The position numbers and the translations under genes are program-made. This document shows, one piece after another, positions 47,272-57,273 of a DNA stretch of 64,000 nucleotides. Within the stretch, counting starts at the first letter, position 1, and every line of letters starts with the position of its first letter. The DNA is from Prevotella multiformis DSM 16608 (GTDB lineage Bacteria; Bacteroidota; Bacteroidia; Bacteroidales; Bacteroidaceae). The stretch is from assembly GCF_000191065.1 (NCBI RefSeq), contig NZ_GL872282.1, positions 1,264,198 to 1,328,197 of the forward strand, given 5' to 3'. The notes beneath the pieces were generated by a model. The model had not been told where the DNA came from and ran no database searches. It saw nothing but the letters and a program-made list of their open reading frames with translations.

Positions 47272-47333
47272 CTTTTTTATCTTTTAGGCAGGCAGTCTCT
47301 GCTTTCTTCTTGAAAGCGCATAGCAGGCTATGC
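47272..47333. repeat. ~62-bp dispersed hairpin repeat, copy 1
   Basis: Matches 54194-54255 at about 85% by eye, in the same orientation. It ends in a perfect dyad GCATAGC-AG-GCTATGC (47318-47333) and has a preceding stem GCTTTC/GAAAGC. The 1557-bp gap between ileS and the Fur gene (46677-48233) also holds the ileS promoter, a 22-bp array at 47753 and some loose TTCC-spaced repeats near 46818-46900. I see no convincing gene in it. Confidence 0.75.
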
Positions 47334-47752
47334 AGCTGGTAGAGAAGGCGAAAGATGCTGCATGAATGATGCGATGAAGAACCGGCTTGATCCCCGTCAA
47401 TAGCGGCCAGGCATGGATTTTTAGATCATGCTTATAGGGCATGTCAGACAGATTTGGCGGGAAGAGGCCTGAAAAAGGACAGGCAGCCGGTGTGGTTCGG
47501 GAACAGGTAGGCAATGTGCGTTTGGGAAAAATATGGTGGAAACCGTAAATCGAAGAGGCAGATTCCGCATACATTTCCCTTAATTTTCTGTTGTAAAAAA
47601 TTACCACCTGAATCCGGGATTCTTCAGTAGGATATGGATATGTTTTGGTTTTGAGCGGAAGCGGTGTCTTTATAAGTGCCAGACTGTTCGCATGGGATTT
47701 GCAAACCGCTTGTAATCAGCGGAGTGTACGCCTGATTTTAAAAGATGCCTGA

Positions 47753-47862
47753 TTGTGTTGCAAACGGGCGTTGGTTGGCCTGCAACTAAGCATCCCTTGA
47801 AGCCCAAGGAGTGCTTGGTTGGATGTCAACTGACGGCATATTGAAAACCAGATGATTCTTTG
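47753..47862. repeat. 22-bp periodic array, TTG N5 CAA family
   Basis: Five exact 22-bp units start at 47753, 47775, 47797, 47819 and 47841. Four of the five keep the dyad: TTGTGTTGCAA, TTGGCCTGCAA, TTGAAGCCCAA, TTGGATGTCAA; the fifth is TTGAAAACCAG. This is the clearest copy of the family. Confidence 0.85.
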
Positions 47863-48233
47863 GAGTTGATTTAGTGGCCGCCGCGGGAGGGGAAAGCAGT
47901 CGTATGGAGGGTTTGAAATGTAAAGATGTTTTCCCTTTCGGAGCAAGTCCCCGATCGTTTCCCGTTTATCGGGAAGGGCTGTTTCCACGATACAAAAATG
48001 CTCTCTCCGTCTTGGTCTTCGTTGTCTGCATAGGGAGAGGGCGGAGGCTGTCGGCATACGGTGTCAGCGGAAACCGGTGTTTCCTGGAGTTGTCCCCGGA
48101 CAGTTTCTGTAACAACAGCCTGACAGGATAGGGGGCATTGTCGGTCGGGCGGATGGTTATTTCCGGGCGGCAGGTAGCTCCTGTTACAGGCTTGCTCTGC
48201 AACGCATCCTTTCCCGGACGGAGAGGAAAGGGA

Positions 48234-48662
48234 TCAGTTCACCCCTTCCTTCTTCATCGCTTCCAGACACTTGGGGCAGATTCCCTTATAATAGAGCTGG
48301 GTATCGTCAATCTGGAATCCCTTGCCGATTTCGCCCGTATAGCGCGGCATCTCCATGGCCTCAAAGTCGTAGACCTTCTCGCAGCGTTTGCAGAAGAAGT
48401 GTGCATGTGGCTCTGTAACACCGTCGTAGCATACACGGTGGTCGTCGATGGTTATCATCAGTGCGGCCCCATGTTCCGACAGCATCCTCAGCGTGTTGTA
48501 AACCGTCGTACGGCTCACCGTCGGCAGTTGCTTCTTCAGTGCCACGAACACCTCTTCGACAGTCGGATGCGTATGGTGGGCAAGCAGATACTTCATGATG
48601 GCAACGCGCTGGATGGAAGGGCGGATGCCCAATGCGATAAGTTTATTATAAGCTGAATCCAC
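48234..48662 (-). CDS. Fur-family metal- or peroxide-responsive regulator
   Basis: A ~142-residue Fur/PerR-type regulator. The winged-helix core is RPSIQRVAIMKYLLAHHTHP and VSRTTVYNTLRML. The metal-binding C-terminal half has PHAHFFCKRCEKVYD (CxxC) and CPKC near the end, the structural zinc site. No ATG fits: the first usable start downstream of the promoter at 48762-48792 is a GTG at 48662, reading VDSAYNKLIALG. A longer frame reaching 48791 would include the promoter and is rejected. The effector metal cannot be told from sequence alone. Confidence 0.85.
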   Translation of the reverse strand: MDSAYNKLIALGIRPSIQRVAIMKYLLAHHTHPTVEEVFVALKKQLPTVSRTTVYNTLRMLSEHGAALMITIDDHRVCYDGVTEPHAHFFCKRCEKVYDFEAMEMPRYTGEIGKGFQIDDTQLYYKGICPKCLEAMKKEGVN

Positions 48663-48761
48663 GATGATGACTTTCTTTGTTGGTTTTAATTTGAAGGATA
48701 TTCTTGTTCGATTACAATAAGGTGTCGGCTCCCGTAGGGAAACCGCGCACGATACTCTTTG

Positions 48762-48792
48762 CAAAGGTACGAACTTTGTATGAATTTGCAAA
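48762..48792 (-). promoter_or_regulatory. Promoter of the Fur-family gene
   Basis: Minus strand: TTTG (48792-48789), 19-bp spacer, TACCTTTG (48769-48762). It leaves a leader of ~95 nt before the GTG start. Confidence 0.8.
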
Positions 48793-48993
48793 CAATCTAT
48801 TGTAAATAATACAATGCTTTAACGAATTTGACTTTAATTTACACTTCGTCTTTGTTTTTCCATCTTTTCATGGCTGTTAGCTGACAGTCTCATAATAAGG
48901 TGTGTCCTGAAAATCCCATCAAAGGTGTTTCTTGGAACCTCCGTAAAGCTGAAAATATCTGCTGGAGTCTGTCGTTCTGGAATATAAAATTCT

Positions 48994-49238
48994 TATTTTT
49001 GCAGTTGGATAGGAACTGGATGTCCTACATGGCAGCGGCTGCTGAAGCGTTCCCGAGGTTTCTCCTTCCGTTTGGCAGGTTCTCGTCTTTTAGAAAAAAG
49101 GCAGGGGGCTGTATTACCGGAGAGAGGCGGAGGAAGCCGTGTAGAGGCAGGACGGTGTAAAGAGGTCACCGCCCCTGTCGGTAAGGAGTGGCAAGGGAGG
49201 TGATTCAGAAGACACTACAACTATAAAACGAACATATA
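48994..49238 (+). promoter_or_regulatory. -7 box and long leader of the flavin reductase gene
   Basis: TATTTTTG at 48994-49001 predicts a 5' leader of about 230 nt before the ATG at 49239. The leader is GC-rich with several possible stems. I do not recognise a riboswitch; the FMN-riboswitch landmarks are not evident. The rest of the 576-bp gap (48663-49238) holds the Fur promoter and nothing else. Confidence 0.4.
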
Positions 49239-49766
49239 ATGAAAGAAATCAGTTACAAAGAATTGAACTTCAATCCGTTCAACCTTCTGGGGAAAGAATG
49301 GATGCTGCTGTCTGCCGGCAATGAGCAGGATGGCTGTAATACAATGACAATCAGCTGGGGACATCTGGGCTGTCTCTGGGGACATAACGACCCGACTGCT
49401 GTCGTCTACCTCCGTCCAAGCCGCTATACAAAGACGTTTGTGGACCGGGAAGATTACTTTACGCTCTGTGTCATGGACGGAACCTTCAGGCAGCAGATGG
49501 CCTATCTCGGCTCCGTGTCGGGACGTGATGAAGACAAGATCGCAAAGGCCGGACTGACGAAGGTCTTTGCCGATCACAGTGTCTACTTCAAGGAAGCCAA
49601 GCTGGTCTTTGTCTGCAAGAAAGAGTATGCAGCTGAACTGCAGGAAGGCGGATTCATCGACAAGGAAATTCTCCGGCAGGCTTATCCGGCCCATGACCTC
49701 CACACGATGTATGTCGGCCGAATCGTAAAGGTGCTGGTCCGCGATGACGAGTATCTGTCCCGGTAG
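49239..49766 (+). CDS. Flavin reductase-like, FMN-binding protein
   Basis: A 175-residue protein of the flavin reductase-like (split-barrel) family. NTMTISWGHLGCLWGHNDPTAVVYLRPSRYTK holds the usual FMN-contact region, and TLCVMDG and GSVSGRDEDK follow. Such proteins reduce free flavin or bind FMN for partner enzymes. Cytoplasmic, no signal peptide. It has a long leader, is not in an obvious operon, and converges on the FAD oxidoreductase gene. Confidence 0.88.
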   Translation: MKEISYKELNFNPFNLLGKEWMLLSAGNEQDGCNTMTISWGHLGCLWGHNDPTAVVYLRPSRYTKTFVDREDYFTLCVMDGTFRQQMAYLGSVSGRDEDKIAKAGLTKVFADHSVYFKEAKLVFVCKKEYAAELQEGGFIDKEILRQAYPAHDLHTMYVGRIVKVLVRDDEYLSR

Positions 49767-49969
49767 ACCGGTGCACGGTCTTGTTTCCGGGTGTGTGTCG
49801 GATAATCAGATAGGGTGGCTCTCTGCCAGCCAAGCTGTGCCGGAGCTCCGGCAAGAAGCATGACAATGGCAGCTGTCGGCGGCCGGGGCTGTCGGGAGGT
49901 TTAGGACATGCCCCTGTGTCTGTATAAGGAGTTCTCTGCCATGTTCCGTGGGAAGCTGGGCGCAAAGCG

Positions 49970-51544
49970 TTACAGCTGCCGGAGGTAGGCCGCGGCCATC
50001 TCGGCGCACCGCTCGCCGTCGATGCCTGCACTGACGATGCCACCGGCATAGCCGGCACCCTCGGCGCATGGGAACAGTCCCTCCAGCCGTATGTGCATGA
50101 GGGTGTCCCGGTTGCGGAGAATACGGACCGGCGAACTCGTACGGGTTTCGGAGGCGATCATCACGGCTTCGTTCGTAAGGAAGCCATGCGCCTGTTTTCC
50201 GAAGGTTTTGAAAGCCTCCTGAAGCCGTTCTGTGATAAAGGAGGGCATCCAGAAATGGATCGGACTGGAAATCAGTCCGGGTGCATAGCTCGACTTTGGG
50301 AGGTCGTACGATAGCCGGTTGTTCACGAAGTCCGCCATGCGCTGTGCGGGAGCTGTCTGGCTGCGGTTGCCCTGTTGCCATGTGTCATGCTCCAGCTGCT
50401 CCTGGTAGTGCATGATGCGGAGTAGGTAGTCTCCCTCCACGTCTTCCGGTTCGAGCTGGACGACCATTCCCGAGTTGGACCATTGCGTGCCGCGGTTGGC
50501 AGGGCTCATCCCGTTGGTTACGGTCTGTTCCGGACCGGTAGCCGAGGGGATGACGAATCCGCCGGGACACATGCAGAACGAGTAGACGCCACGCCCCTGC
50601 ACCTGTGTCACGAACGAGTATTCAGCCGTCGGGAGATATTTTCCTTTTCCGTTCTTGTTGTGATACTGTATCTGGTCGATCAGCCGGGCCGGATGTTCCA
50701 GACGTACTCCCACGGCAATTCCCTTTGCTTCCATCTCAATGCCGGCGCCGGCAAGATAGCGGTAGACATCCCGTGCGGAGTGTCCGGTAGCAAGAATGAC
50801 CGGACCGTGGAACGTACGCTTTGTGCCGGTTGCCTCCCGGTTGTCGACGGCTTCCACGCCCACGACTTTGCTGCCTTCGAGCAGCAGGGAGGTCATCTTG
50901 GTCTGGAAATGTACCTCGCCTCCGCAGGCAAGAATCGTGTTGCGCATGTTCTCGATCACACGAGGGAGCCTGTCTGTCCCGATGTGGGGATGGGCATCGG
51001 CGAGGATGGAGACCGGTGCTCCGTGCTGGCAGAAGACATTGAGGATCTTGTCGACAGGTCCGCGTTTCTTGCTGCGCGTATAGAGTTTTCCGTCCGAGTA
51101 GGCTCCGGCTCCGCCCTCTCCGAAGCAGTAATTCGACTCCGGGTCTACCGTCTGCGTCTTCTTTATCGAGGCAATGTCCGTTTTCCGGTCGCGCACGTTC
51201 TTTCCGCGTTCGAGGATTATCGGACGCAGGCCCAGCTCTATGAGCTTCAGCGAAGAGAACAGTCCGGCAGGTCCTTCGCCCACCACGATGACGGCAGGGC
51301 TGCTGCTCACATCCCGGTATTCGGTCTTCACGAAGGCATCATCCTGCGGGAACTCGTTGATGTAGACACGGACTTTCAGGTTTACAAAGATGTCACGGTG
51401 ACGTGCGTCAATAGACCGTTTCAGGGTGCGTACCCGGTAGATCGTGCGCTCGTCAAGTCCCTTTTCCCGGGCAATATATGCCTTCAGATTGTCCTCGTCA
51501 TAGGCTGCCTGTGGTAAAACACGCAGCTGGTATTCCTCTGTCAT
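49970..51544 (-). CDS. FAD-dependent oxidoreductase (HI0933/NAD(P)H-like)
   Basis: A 524-residue FAD-dependent dehydrogenase. The dinucleotide fold AVIVVGEGPAGLFSSLKL is at ~95-112, and NYCFGEGGAGAYSDGKL and ATGHSARDVYRYLAGAG follow. The C-terminus has GLFPCAEGAGYAGGIVSAGIDG, a typical FAD-closing motif. The N-terminal ~90 residues are an extra domain. The substrate is unknown. The ATG at 51544 (MTEEYQLRV) is preferred over the 21-codon extension. Confidence 0.9.
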   Translation of the reverse strand: MTEEYQLRVLPQAAYDEDNLKAYIAREKGLDERTIYRVRTLKRSIDARHRDIFVNLKVRVYINEFPQDDAFVKTEYRDVSSSPAVIVVGEGPAGLFSSLKLIELGLRPIILERGKNVRDRKTDIASIKKTQTVDPESNYCFGEGGAGAYSDGKLYTRSKKRGPVDKILNVFCQHGAPVSILADAHPHIGTDRLPRVIENMRNTILACGGEVHFQTKMTSLLLEGSKVVGVEAVDNREATGTKRTFHGPVILATGHSARDVYRYLAGAGIEMEAKGIAVGVRLEHPARLIDQIQYHNKNGKGKYLPTAEYSFVTQVQGRGVYSFCMCPGGFVIPSATGPEQTVTNGMSPANRGTQWSNSGMVVQLEPEDVEGDYLLRIMHYQEQLEHDTWQQGNRSQTAPAQRMADFVNNRLSYDLPKSSYAPGLISSPIHFWMPSFITERLQEAFKTFGKQAHGFLTNEAVMIASETRTSSPVRILRNRDTLMHIRLEGLFPCAEGAGYAGGIVSAGIDGERCAEMAAAYLRQL

Positions 51545-51600
51545 AATCGTGCTGTTTCTTCTTATAGCCACAAAATTAGTCAAATATATTGAGAAAAACG

Positions 51601-51631
51601 TTGGCAATTGGGATATTTCTTGTTATTTTTG
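51601..51631 (+). promoter_or_regulatory. Probable promoter of thrA
   Basis: TTGG (51601-51604, one off TTTG), 19-bp spacer, TATTTTTG (51624-51631). The leader is ~60 nt with no obvious attenuator. Confidence 0.65.
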
Positions 51632-51697
51632 CGCCCAAGTCCGGCCTTTCCATCATTGTAAAAGGGAGGCGGATGATAATCCCAAAAGCTATCAGCA

Positions 51698-54133
51698 ATG
51701 AAAGTATTGAAGTTTGGAGGAACATCCGTAGGTTCTGTTTCGAGTATTCTCAGCCTGAAGAAGATCGTGGAGCGGGAGGCGAAGCACCAGCCTGTCATCG
51801 TGGTTGTCAGTGCCTTGGGCGGCATCACCGACCAGCTCATAGCCACATCCCAGCTCGCTTTGAAGGGCGATGAAGGCTGGCGGACGGCATTCGATGCAAT
51901 GGTTGACCGCCATCACAGGATGATTGATGCCGTCATTACCGATCCGCAGGACCGTGAGAAGCTGTCCGGCAAGGTGGATGCCCTCTTCGAGCAATTACAG
52001 TCTATTTATTACGGTGTCTTCCTCATCCACGACCTCAGTCACAAGACACAGGACACGATTGTAAGCTACGGCGAACGCCTCAGCTCGAACATTGTGGCCA
52101 CGCTCATCGGGGGTTCCAGGTGGTTTGATGCACGTACATTCATCAAGACCGAGGAGAAGCTGGGCAAACGGAGTCTCGACACGGAACTTACCAACAGGCT
52201 TGTCTCGGCGGCCTTCTCCGACCTTCCCCGCATCTCCCTCGTCCCGGGTTTCATCGCACAGGACCGAGACTCGGGCGACATCACCAATCTGGGACGTGGC
52301 GGAAGCGATTACACCGCTTCGATCCTCGCCGCCGCACTCAATGCCGAAGTGCTGGAAATATGGACGGATGTCGACGGATTCATGACCGCTGATCCCAGGG
52401 TCATCAAAGGAGCCTATACCATCAATGAGCTTTCGTATAAAGAAGCCATGGAGCTCTGCAACTTCGGAGCGAAGGTCGTCTATCCGCCGACGATATACCC
52501 TGTGTGTGTGAAGAACATTCCTATCCGGGTGAAGAACACCTTTCACCCGGAAAGAAAAGGAACTGTCATCAAGTCGCACATAGAGAACAATGGGAAACCC
52601 ATCAAGGGCATATCGTCCATCAAAGACACGACGCTCATCACTGTGACCGGTCTGTCCATGGTGGGTGTCGTGGGGGTCAACCGGCGCATTTTCAGTTCGC
52701 TTGCCGACAACGGCATCAGCGTCTTCCTCGTTTCGCAGGCTGCATCAGAGAACAACACCTCTATCGGCGTGAAGGATGAAGATGCCGTGCAAGCCGTGAA
52801 TGTACTGAACGAGGAGTTCCGGCTTGAGATAGAGGACGGACGGATGTTCCCCATGCATGCTGAGAGCGGTCTTGCCACCGTGGCCATCGTGGGAGAGAAC
52901 ATGAAGCGCACGCCGGGCATCAGCGGAAAGCTCTTCGGCACGCTCGGACGGTCGGGAATCAGCATCATTGCACTGGCACAGGGTGCGACGGAAATGAACA
53001 TCTCCTTCGTTGTGCGGGGGACGGATCTGCGCAAATCCCTGAACGTACTGCACGATTCGTTCTTCCTGTCCGAATACAAGGAGCTGAACCTTTTTATATG
53101 CGGTGTCGGTACGGTGGGCGGAAAACTCATCGAGCAGATCAAGAACCAGTATGAAGAACTGAAGCGGCATTCCCATCTGAAACTGAATGTCGTGGGAATC
53201 GCTTCATCGCACAATGCCATCTTCAATCGTGACGGGCTGGACCTTGACAACTGTCTGGAAGATCTCCGGGCAAGCGAACCGTCCAGTCCAGAACATCTGC
53301 GTGATGTGATTCTCGGGATGAACATTTTCAACTCGGTGTTCGTCGACTGCACAGCTTCCAAGGAGGTTGCAGCTCTTTATCAGTCGCTCCTTGAAAACAA
53401 CATATCGGTCATTGCGGCCAACAAGATAGCGGCTTCCAGTGCTTACGAGAACTATTGCCGGCTGAAGCAGACAGCCCTCCAGCGTGGGGTGAAGTTCCGT
53501 TTTGAAACGAACGTAGGTGCCGGTCTGCCGATTATCGGGACGATCAACGACCTGCGCAATTCAGGGGACAGGATATTGAAGATAGAGGCTGTCCTGTCCG
53601 GCACGCTCAACTTCATCTTCGACGAAATCAGTGCGGACATTCCTTTCTCGGAGACGGTGAAACGCGCAAAGGAGCAGGGATACAGCGAACCGGATCCACG
53701 TATCGACCTCAGCGGAACGGATGTGATCCGCAAACTGGTCATCCTTACACGCGAGGCTGGCTATAAGGTGGAACAGAAAGATGTGGAGAGACGCCTCTTT
53801 GTCCCTGATGAATATTTCAAGGGATCGGTGGACGACTTCTGGAAGCATCTGCCCGAACTTGACGCAGACTTTGAACGGCGTCGCCGGAAACTCTCCGAAG
53901 AAGGCAGACGCTGGCGGTTTGTGGCGACGATGGAACACGGCAGGACAAGTGTGGCGCTGAAGGCGGTCGATGCACTCCATCCTTTCTACAACCTCGAAGG
54001 ATCCAACAACATTGTCCTCCTCACCACAGAACGTTATAAGGAATACCCCATGCAGATACAGGGCTACGGTGCCGGCGCTTCCGTGACTGCTGCGGGCGTG
54101 TTCGCCAATGTCATGAGCATTGCCAATATATAG
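51698..54133 (+). CDS. thrA: Bifunctional aspartokinase / homoserine dehydrogenase
   Basis: An 811-residue fusion that phosphorylates aspartate and reduces aspartate semialdehyde to homoserine, the start and branch point of Thr, Met and Lys synthesis. The kinase domain opens with VLKFGGTSVGSV and includes RGGSDYTASILAAAL near 203-217. Two ACT-type regulatory segments follow (~310-450, ITVTGLSMVGVVGV). The dehydrogenase starts near 463 with LFICGVGTVGGKL (NAD(P) loop) and contains NKIAAS. Length is usual. Feedback control is expected through the ACT region. Confidence 0.97.
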   Translation: MKVLKFGGTSVGSVSSILSLKKIVEREAKHQPVIVVVSALGGITDQLIATSQLALKGDEGWRTAFDAMVDRHHRMIDAVITDPQDREKLSGKVDALFEQLQSIYYGVFLIHDLSHKTQDTIVSYGERLSSNIVATLIGGSRWFDARTFIKTEEKLGKRSLDTELTNRLVSAAFSDLPRISLVPGFIAQDRDSGDITNLGRGGSDYTASILAAALNAEVLEIWTDVDGFMTADPRVIKGAYTINELSYKEAMELCNFGAKVVYPPTIYPVCVKNIPIRVKNTFHPERKGTVIKSHIENNGKPIKGISSIKDTTLITVTGLSMVGVVGVNRRIFSSLADNGISVFLVSQAASENNTSIGVKDEDAVQAVNVLNEEFRLEIEDGRMFPMHAESGLATVAIVGENMKRTPGISGKLFGTLGRSGISIIALAQGATEMNISFVVRGTDLRKSLNVLHDSFFLSEYKELNLFICGVGTVGGKLIEQIKNQYEELKRHSHLKLNVVGIASSHNAIFNRDGLDLDNCLEDLRASEPSSPEHLRDVILGMNIFNSVFVDCTASKEVAALYQSLLENNISVIAANKIAASSAYENYCRLKQTALQRGVKFRFETNVGAGLPIIGTINDLRNSGDRILKIEAVLSGTLNFIFDEISADIPFSETVKRAKEQGYSEPDPRIDLSGTDVIRKLVILTREAGYKVEQKDVERRLFVPDEYFKGSVDDFWKHLPELDADFERRRRKLSEEGRRWRFVATMEHGRTSVALKAVDALHPFYNLEGSNNIVLLTTERYKEYPMQIQGYGAGASVTAAGVFANVMSIANI

Positions 54134-54193
54134 TCTCCTGTTGCCCCGGTATGCATTTCCTTTATGGTAAGTTCTGAAAGTTTCCCTTGATGG

Positions 54194-54255
54194 CTTTTTG
54201 TCTTTCAGGCGGGCAGACTCCGCTTTTTTTCTTGAAAGAGCATGGCGGGCTATGC
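54194..54255. repeat. ~62-bp dispersed hairpin repeat, copy 2
   Basis: Second copy of the element at 47272-47333. Its terminal dyad GCATGGC-GG-GCTATGC (54240-54255) keeps the stem with a G-U pair where copy 1 has A-U, which suggests the fold matters. It lies 60 bp after thrA in a 437-bp gap (54134-54570) whose other content is the fhs -7 element. Confidence 0.75.
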
Positions 54256-54532
54256 GAATGAAAGAACGAACTGAAGCGACCACATAAAGACGGAAAGGCA
54301 CGGAAAGTTGACAGAAGTCCTGTCTGCGACAGACCGACATGGAGTTTTCAGAACAGGCCTTGTCAGCCTGTATCATCCGGCCATCCGCCTCTTGCCTGTA
54401 TGTATGTCGTGCAGGGGAGGGACTTCTCTTCTCGCTCCTGCTGTACGCATCGAAGCCTATGCCGTTTAGGTTTTACCGGACAGTATAATGATAAAAAATC
54501 TCCATTCGAAGGTGATATTCAATTTTTTTTTC

Positions 54533-54540
54533 TATCTTTG
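54533..54540 (+). promoter_or_regulatory. -7 element of fhs
   Basis: TATCTTTG, 30 bp upstream of the fhs ATG and after a T-rich run. No clear -33 TTTG. Confidence 0.6.
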
Positions 54541-54570
54541 CCCACATAACTTAACGTAAAAAATATAACT

Positions 54571-56238
54571 ATGAAATCAGACATTGAAATCGCTCGTTCA
54601 TGTAATATGAAACGGATCGAGGAAGTTGCAGCGACGGCAGGAATCCCTGCGGAAGTATTGGAACATTATGGCAAGTACATGGCAAAGATTCCTCTCTCGT
54701 TGATCGATGAGGATCGCGTAGCCTGCAACCGCCTTATTCTTGTCAGCTCCATTTCTCCCACACGTGCGGGAATCGGAAAGACAACGGTCAGCATTGGTCT
54801 GTCCATGGCACTCAACCGCATCGGGAAACGCTCTATGCTTGCCCTGCGCGAACCGAGCCTCGGCCCCTGTTTCGGTATGAAAGGTGGAGCCGCCGGCGGC
54901 GGTTATGCCCAGGTAGTACCGATGGAGAAGATCAACCTCCACTTCACGGGCGATTTCCATGCCATTACGAGTGCGCATAACATGATTGCCGCCTTGCTCG
55001 ACAACTATATCTATCAGCACCGCAGTGAAGGGTTCGCGCTGAAGCAGATCTTGTGGAAACGCGTGCTGGATGTCAACGACCGCAGTCTTCGCAATATCGT
55101 GACGGGACTGGGGAATACGACCGACGGACTGCCGGCGCAGTCAGGCTTCGACATTACGCCGGCCAGTGAAATCATGGCGGCCCTGTGCCTTGCGGACAGT
55201 GAGGATGACCTCCGCCGGCGGATTGAGAACATGGTCTTGGGCATAACTTTCGAGGACAAGCCTTTCACGGTATGCGACCTCGGGGTGGCCGGAGCGATAA
55301 CCGTCCTGCTGATGGATGCCCTCAAGCCGAATCTCGTACAGACGCTTGAGGGGACTCCGGCGCTGGTTCATGGAGGGCCGTTTGCCAATATCGCCCATGG
55401 ATGCAACAGTCTGGTCGCTACGAAGATTGCAATGTCTCTGAGCGATTATGCGGTGACGGAGGCCGGCTTCGGTGCGGATCTCGGTGCAGAGAAATTCCTG
55501 GACATCAAGTGTCGTAAGGCTGGAATCCATCCTCGTATTACGGTGCTTGTCACTACTTTACGCGGCTTGAAGATGCATGGAGGGCTCGTCGGCGGCGAAT
55601 CGCACGAGCAGGAGCGGCAGGCTCTTATCGAAGGTTTCGCCAATCTCGACCGTCATGTCAAGAACATGCAGCGTTTCGGGCAGCCTGTTGTGGTGACATT
55701 GAACAGATACGGTGATGACAGCGAGGAAGAGATCGCATTGCTTTCCGAGCATTGCAGGATGCTGGGCGTAGGCTTTGCCGAGAACAATGTGTTTGCGCAA
55801 GGCGGAGAAGGTGCAGAAGAACTGGCCCGGCTTGTCGTAGAGACGATTGACAGGCAGGGGGGGAAGGAGATCCGCATGGCATACGCGGATGATGACACCA
55901 TCGAAGAGAAGGTGAACAGGATCGCCAAGAACATATATGGTGCCCGTTCTGTTATCCTCAAGAAATCGGCAGAAAAGAAACTTGCCCGTATTCGTGCCTG
56001 GGGGATGGAACGCTTCCCTGTCTGCATTGCCAAGACACAGTTCTCGTTCAGTGAAGACCCCAAGCAGGTGGGTGCTGCCAAGGACTTTGACATTACCATC
56101 CGGGATTTCGTAATCAACGGCGGTGCGGAAATGATTGTGGCTATTGCCGGAGACATCATGCGTATGCCGGGGCTTCCGAAGATTCCGCAGGCGGAGAAGA
56201 TCGATATTGTGCATGGACAGATAGAAGGACTGGCTTAG
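54571..56238 (+). CDS. fhs: Formate-tetrahydrofolate ligase
   Basis: A 555-residue Fhs, which makes 10-formyl-THF from formate, THF and ATP. The ATP loop reads [10 protein letters not shown] (63-72; more commonly PTPAGEGKTT), and the substrate segments [20 protein letters not shown] and [14 protein letters not shown] follow. Cytoplasmic. It is monocistronic: its own promoter element and a strong terminator flank it. It supplies one-carbon units for purines and formyl-Met. Confidence 0.97.
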   Translation: MKSDIEIARSCNMKRIEEVAATAGIPAEVLEHYGKYMAKIPLSLIDEDRVACNRLILVSSISPTRAGIGKTTVSIGLSMALNRIGKRSMLALREPSLGPCFGMKGGAAGGGYAQVVPMEKINLHFTGDFHAITSAHNMIAALLDNYIYQHRSEGFALKQILWKRVLDVNDRSLRNIVTGLGNTTDGLPAQSGFDITPASEIMAALCLADSEDDLRRRIENMVLGITFEDKPFTVCDLGVAGAITVLLMDALKPNLVQTLEGTPALVHGGPFANIAHGCNSLVATKIAMSLSDYAVTEAGFGADLGAEKFLDIKCRKAGIHPRITVLVTTLRGLKMHGGLVGGESHEQERQALIEGFANLDRHVKNMQRFGQPVVVTLNRYGDDSEEEIALLSEHCRMLGVGFAENNVFAQGGEGAEELARLVVETIDRQGGKEIRMAYADDDTIEEKVNRIAKNIYGARSVILKKSAEKKLARIRAWGMERFPVCIAKTQFSFSEDPKQVGAAKDFDITIRDFVINGGAEMIVAIAGDIMRMPGLPKIPQAEKIDIVHGQIEGLA

Positions 56239-56267
56239 CATGATCCGCTGACTGTCCGTTTGTATCG

Positions 56268-56305
56268 GAGACGGTTCTGCCTGTTTCAGAACCGTCTCTT
56301 TTTTT
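56268..56305 (+). terminator. Rho-independent terminator of fhs
   Basis: GAGACGGTTCTG (56268-56279) pairs with CAGAACCGTCTC (56287-56298), followed by a 7-T run. It begins 30 bp after the fhs stop. Confidence 0.92.
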
Positions 56306-56422
56306 GCCTCAGGTAGACTTTCTACAGATTGAGTAAAACTGAAATCTGAAACCTGAATCTTCAGCATTTGCAGTATTTTTACACCTGCTTATGGCTTGAT
56401 GGGAATCTTATCGGATTTCCAC

Positions 56423-57133
56423 CTACTCGTAGTCATCCACCACATTGTTGATAAAGTCCATCATGGGTTTGCCGGTCTTGCAGATGTTCTCCAGTTTTCC
56501 AAGCCAGTTACCGCCTTCAAAGAAATCGTCGGGGACGGACACCCAGCAGCAGTAGTCCTTCATCCGGAGATACTGGAGGAACTCGTAGTCCTTGGGAAAA
56601 CCTTTCGGAACGGTCTTCAGGGATGCAAGGCCGAAGCCTTTCTTGCTCACCTTGTCGTCCGTCCATCGTCCTTCGTTCGGTCGGCCGAACAGCTTTGCAA
56701 AGTCCGGATTCTCCACATCTTTCCGCCATTCGTCGATGTTTGCCATGATCTCATTGCGACAGGATGTAAGGATGTTTGTAGGCAGCCAGTAGCAGCCAAC
56801 GGCCACCAGGCAGTTGCCCGGTTGTAGATGGATGTAATAGCCGCCGCGCAGAGCCTTGCGTCCGTGCGCACAGATATAGGCGCCGAAGTGGCGTTTATAG
56901 GGGCTCTTGTCGGGCGAGAAGCGTACGTCACGATAGAAGCGGTAAGTGCAGTCCTTCGCCGTCAGATGTGAAACCTCTTCGTCAAAGGTTGCCAGGCAAG
57001 ATATGACTTGGTCGACACCTTTCTCGAAGTCGGCCTTCACCGCATCATATTCAGCCTTATGTTCCTGAAACCACTGCCGGTTATTGTTCGCAGCAATGCC
57101 TTCCAGGAAGTGCATGATCTTCTTTGTATTCAT
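56423..57133 (-). CDS. DUF2461-family protein
   Basis: A 236-residue soluble protein with the DUF2461 pattern: FLEGIAANNNRQWFQEHKAEYD at the N-terminus, YRFYRDVRFSPDKSPYKRHFG around 72-92, and GGYYIHLQPG. Its biochemical function is unknown. A longer frame reaching 57307 would overlap nth by 34 bp and has no family similarity, so the ATG at 57133 is chosen. It lies 140 bp downstream of nth. Confidence 0.88.
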   Translation of the reverse strand: MNTKKIMHFLEGIAANNNRQWFQEHKAEYDAVKADFEKGVDQVISCLATFDEEVSHLTAKDCTYRFYRDVRFSPDKSPYKRHFGAYICAHGRKALRGGYYIHLQPGNCLVAVGCYWLPTNILTSCRNEIMANIDEWRKDVENPDFAKLFGRPNEGRWTDDKVSKKGFGLASLKTVPKGFPKDYEFLQYLRMKDYCCWVSVPDDFFEGGNWLGKLENICKTGKPMMDFINNVVDDYE

Positions 57134-57273
57134 TTCTTCTTGTTTTGCGGATTTATGTTTTGCTGTCAGGGAAGTCAGAAGAGTTAAAGGAGCCGGACCG
57201 AACGAATTGGGTTGAGGCATATAGCGGAATATCGCAGTTGGTCTCAACTCCTTCTGAGCCTGAAAACCACTCT

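Noticed and set aside
47284-47607. A minus-strand frame of 107 codons after the ileS gap
   Set aside because: It overlaps the ~62-bp hairpin repeat, has no promoter and reads as low-information sequence.
48663-48791. N-terminal extension of the Fur-family protein
   Set aside because: The extra 43 codons would include the gene's own promoter, and the extension has no family similarity.
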